DNA from: SMWC01 sp963581225
Lineage (GTDB): Bacteria; Pseudomonadota; Gammaproteobacteria; Steroidobacterales; Rariloculaceae
Assembly: GCA_963581225.1 (NCBI GenBank)
Contig: CAUZMW010000126.1
Coordinates: forward strand, 1-5,800
Reading direction: 5' to 3'
DNA length: 5,800 bases
Each line of letters starts with the position of its first letter. Position 1 is the first letter of the stretch. A program made the position numbers and the translations under genes. Of the stretch, positions 5,452 through 5,800 are shown one piece after another. The notes under the pieces were generated by a model. The model was not told where the DNA came from, did not search any database, and saw only the letters and a list, made by a program, of their open reading frames with translations.

Positions 5452-5457
5452 TCCTAC
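5429..5457 (-). repeat. REP-like palindromic repeat, copy 3, containing the thpR stop codon
   Basis: The first 20 bases, GTAGGAGCGGCTGCCCGGCC, match copy 1 at 18 of 20 positions, nearly 5 kb away. The TAG in GTAGGAG is the thpR stop codon (5454-5456), so the repeat begins exactly where the gene ends. It doubles as the terminator-like hairpin. Confidence 0.75.
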
Positions 5458-5800
5458 AAAGAGTAGGTCTCGAGGACTTCATAGGTCGAATGCGGCGGGC
5501 CGAGCGTCGATTCGACGAGTACGATCTCGGTAACAGGCCACGACACAGGCTTCAGCGTGTCGCTCACAGGGCGTGCCCGCCGTGCGAGCGTGACATGTGG
5601 CAGATAGGCGCGGCGGGCACGCATAATACCAATGTCGGCGAGTCGATCCCACAGCCCAGCCTCCAATGCGAACAGGGCCGGCGGCACGGTGCTCGGCGCG
5701 GCCCACAGGAGCTGTGCACGTTTTCTATATCCCAGCGTGTCGATAGCGAGATCGATGCGTCCTACCCGAGGCGGTGAAATCTCCCGTACACAGATCAGCT
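5454..5800 (-). CDS. thpR: RNA 2',3'-cyclic phosphodiesterase (ThpR/LigT), C-terminal part
   Basis: An open frame enters from the right edge and gives 114 residues, about the last 60% of a 2H-phosphoesterase of the ThpR (2'-5' RNA ligase) family. These soluble enzymes hydrolyse RNA 2',3'-cyclic phosphate ends and can join tRNA halves through 2'-5' bonds in vitro. Family-like stretches are IDLAIDTLGYRKRAQLLWAA, then YLPHVTLAR, which holds the second HxT catalytic motif (histidine at visible residue 68), and finally IVLVESTLGP followed by YEVLETYSL at the end. The first HxT motif would be upstream of the window. A GTG at 5687 is internal, not the start, because the conserved sequence continues upstream of it. 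The stop codon is contributed by a REP-like repeat. It lies upstream of recA on the same strand, as thpR does in several gammaproteobacteria, but here without pncC between them. Confidence 0.88.
   Translation of the reverse strand, partial: LICVREISPPRVGRIDLAIDTLGYRKRAQLLWAAPSTVPPALFALEAGLWDRLADIGIMRARRAYLPHVTLARRARPVSDTLKPVSWPVTEIVLVESTLGPPHSTYEVLETYSL

Overview
This window reads as a conserved housekeeping block from a gammaproteobacterium, with one degraded insertion sequence at its left edge. All recognisable genes are on the minus strand. In transcription order they are thpR (3' part only), recA, recX, alaS and csrA, followed by the 5' end of an IS3-family element. The recA-recX-alaS-csrA order, the RecA, AlaRS and CsrA sequences, and the GC-rich composition all fit Gammaproteobacteria. 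No lysC lies between alaS and csrA, and no pncC/cinA lies between thpR and recA; both occur there in some relatives. The order resembles Xanthomonadales-like arrangements, but the genus cannot be fixed from this sequence alone.

Right to left: 5454-5800 is the C-terminal part of ThpR (RNA 2',3'-cyclic phosphodiesterase). The 176 bases between thpR and recA hold an inverted pair of REP-like palindromes, one of which supplies the thpR stop codon and a terminator-like hairpin with a T tract. They also hold a plausible recA promoter overlapped by an imperfect SOS-box-like dyad. recA and recX overlap and are probably translationally coupled. alaS follows recX after 45 bases. The 282 bases between alaS and csrA hold no gene but are rich in dyads, including a hairpin with GGA in a hexaloop just upstream of the csrA ribosome binding site, which looks like a CsrA autoregulatory site. 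Two more REP-like copies lie in tandem downstream of csrA, and the IS3-family relic abuts them. Its transposase has suffered an internal deletion that joins the start of orfA to the middle of orfB out of frame.

Functionally, recA and recX form the recombination/SOS module (recombinase plus its modulator), alaS charges tRNA-Ala, csrA is a global post-transcriptional regulator, and thpR acts on RNA 2',3'-cyclic phosphate ends. I see no CRISPR array, no tRNA or rRNA gene and no convincing plus-strand gene. I do not see a new multi-gene system. The points most worth a second look are the csrA leader hairpin, the REP-like family with its inverted pair, and the structured alaS-csrA spacer.
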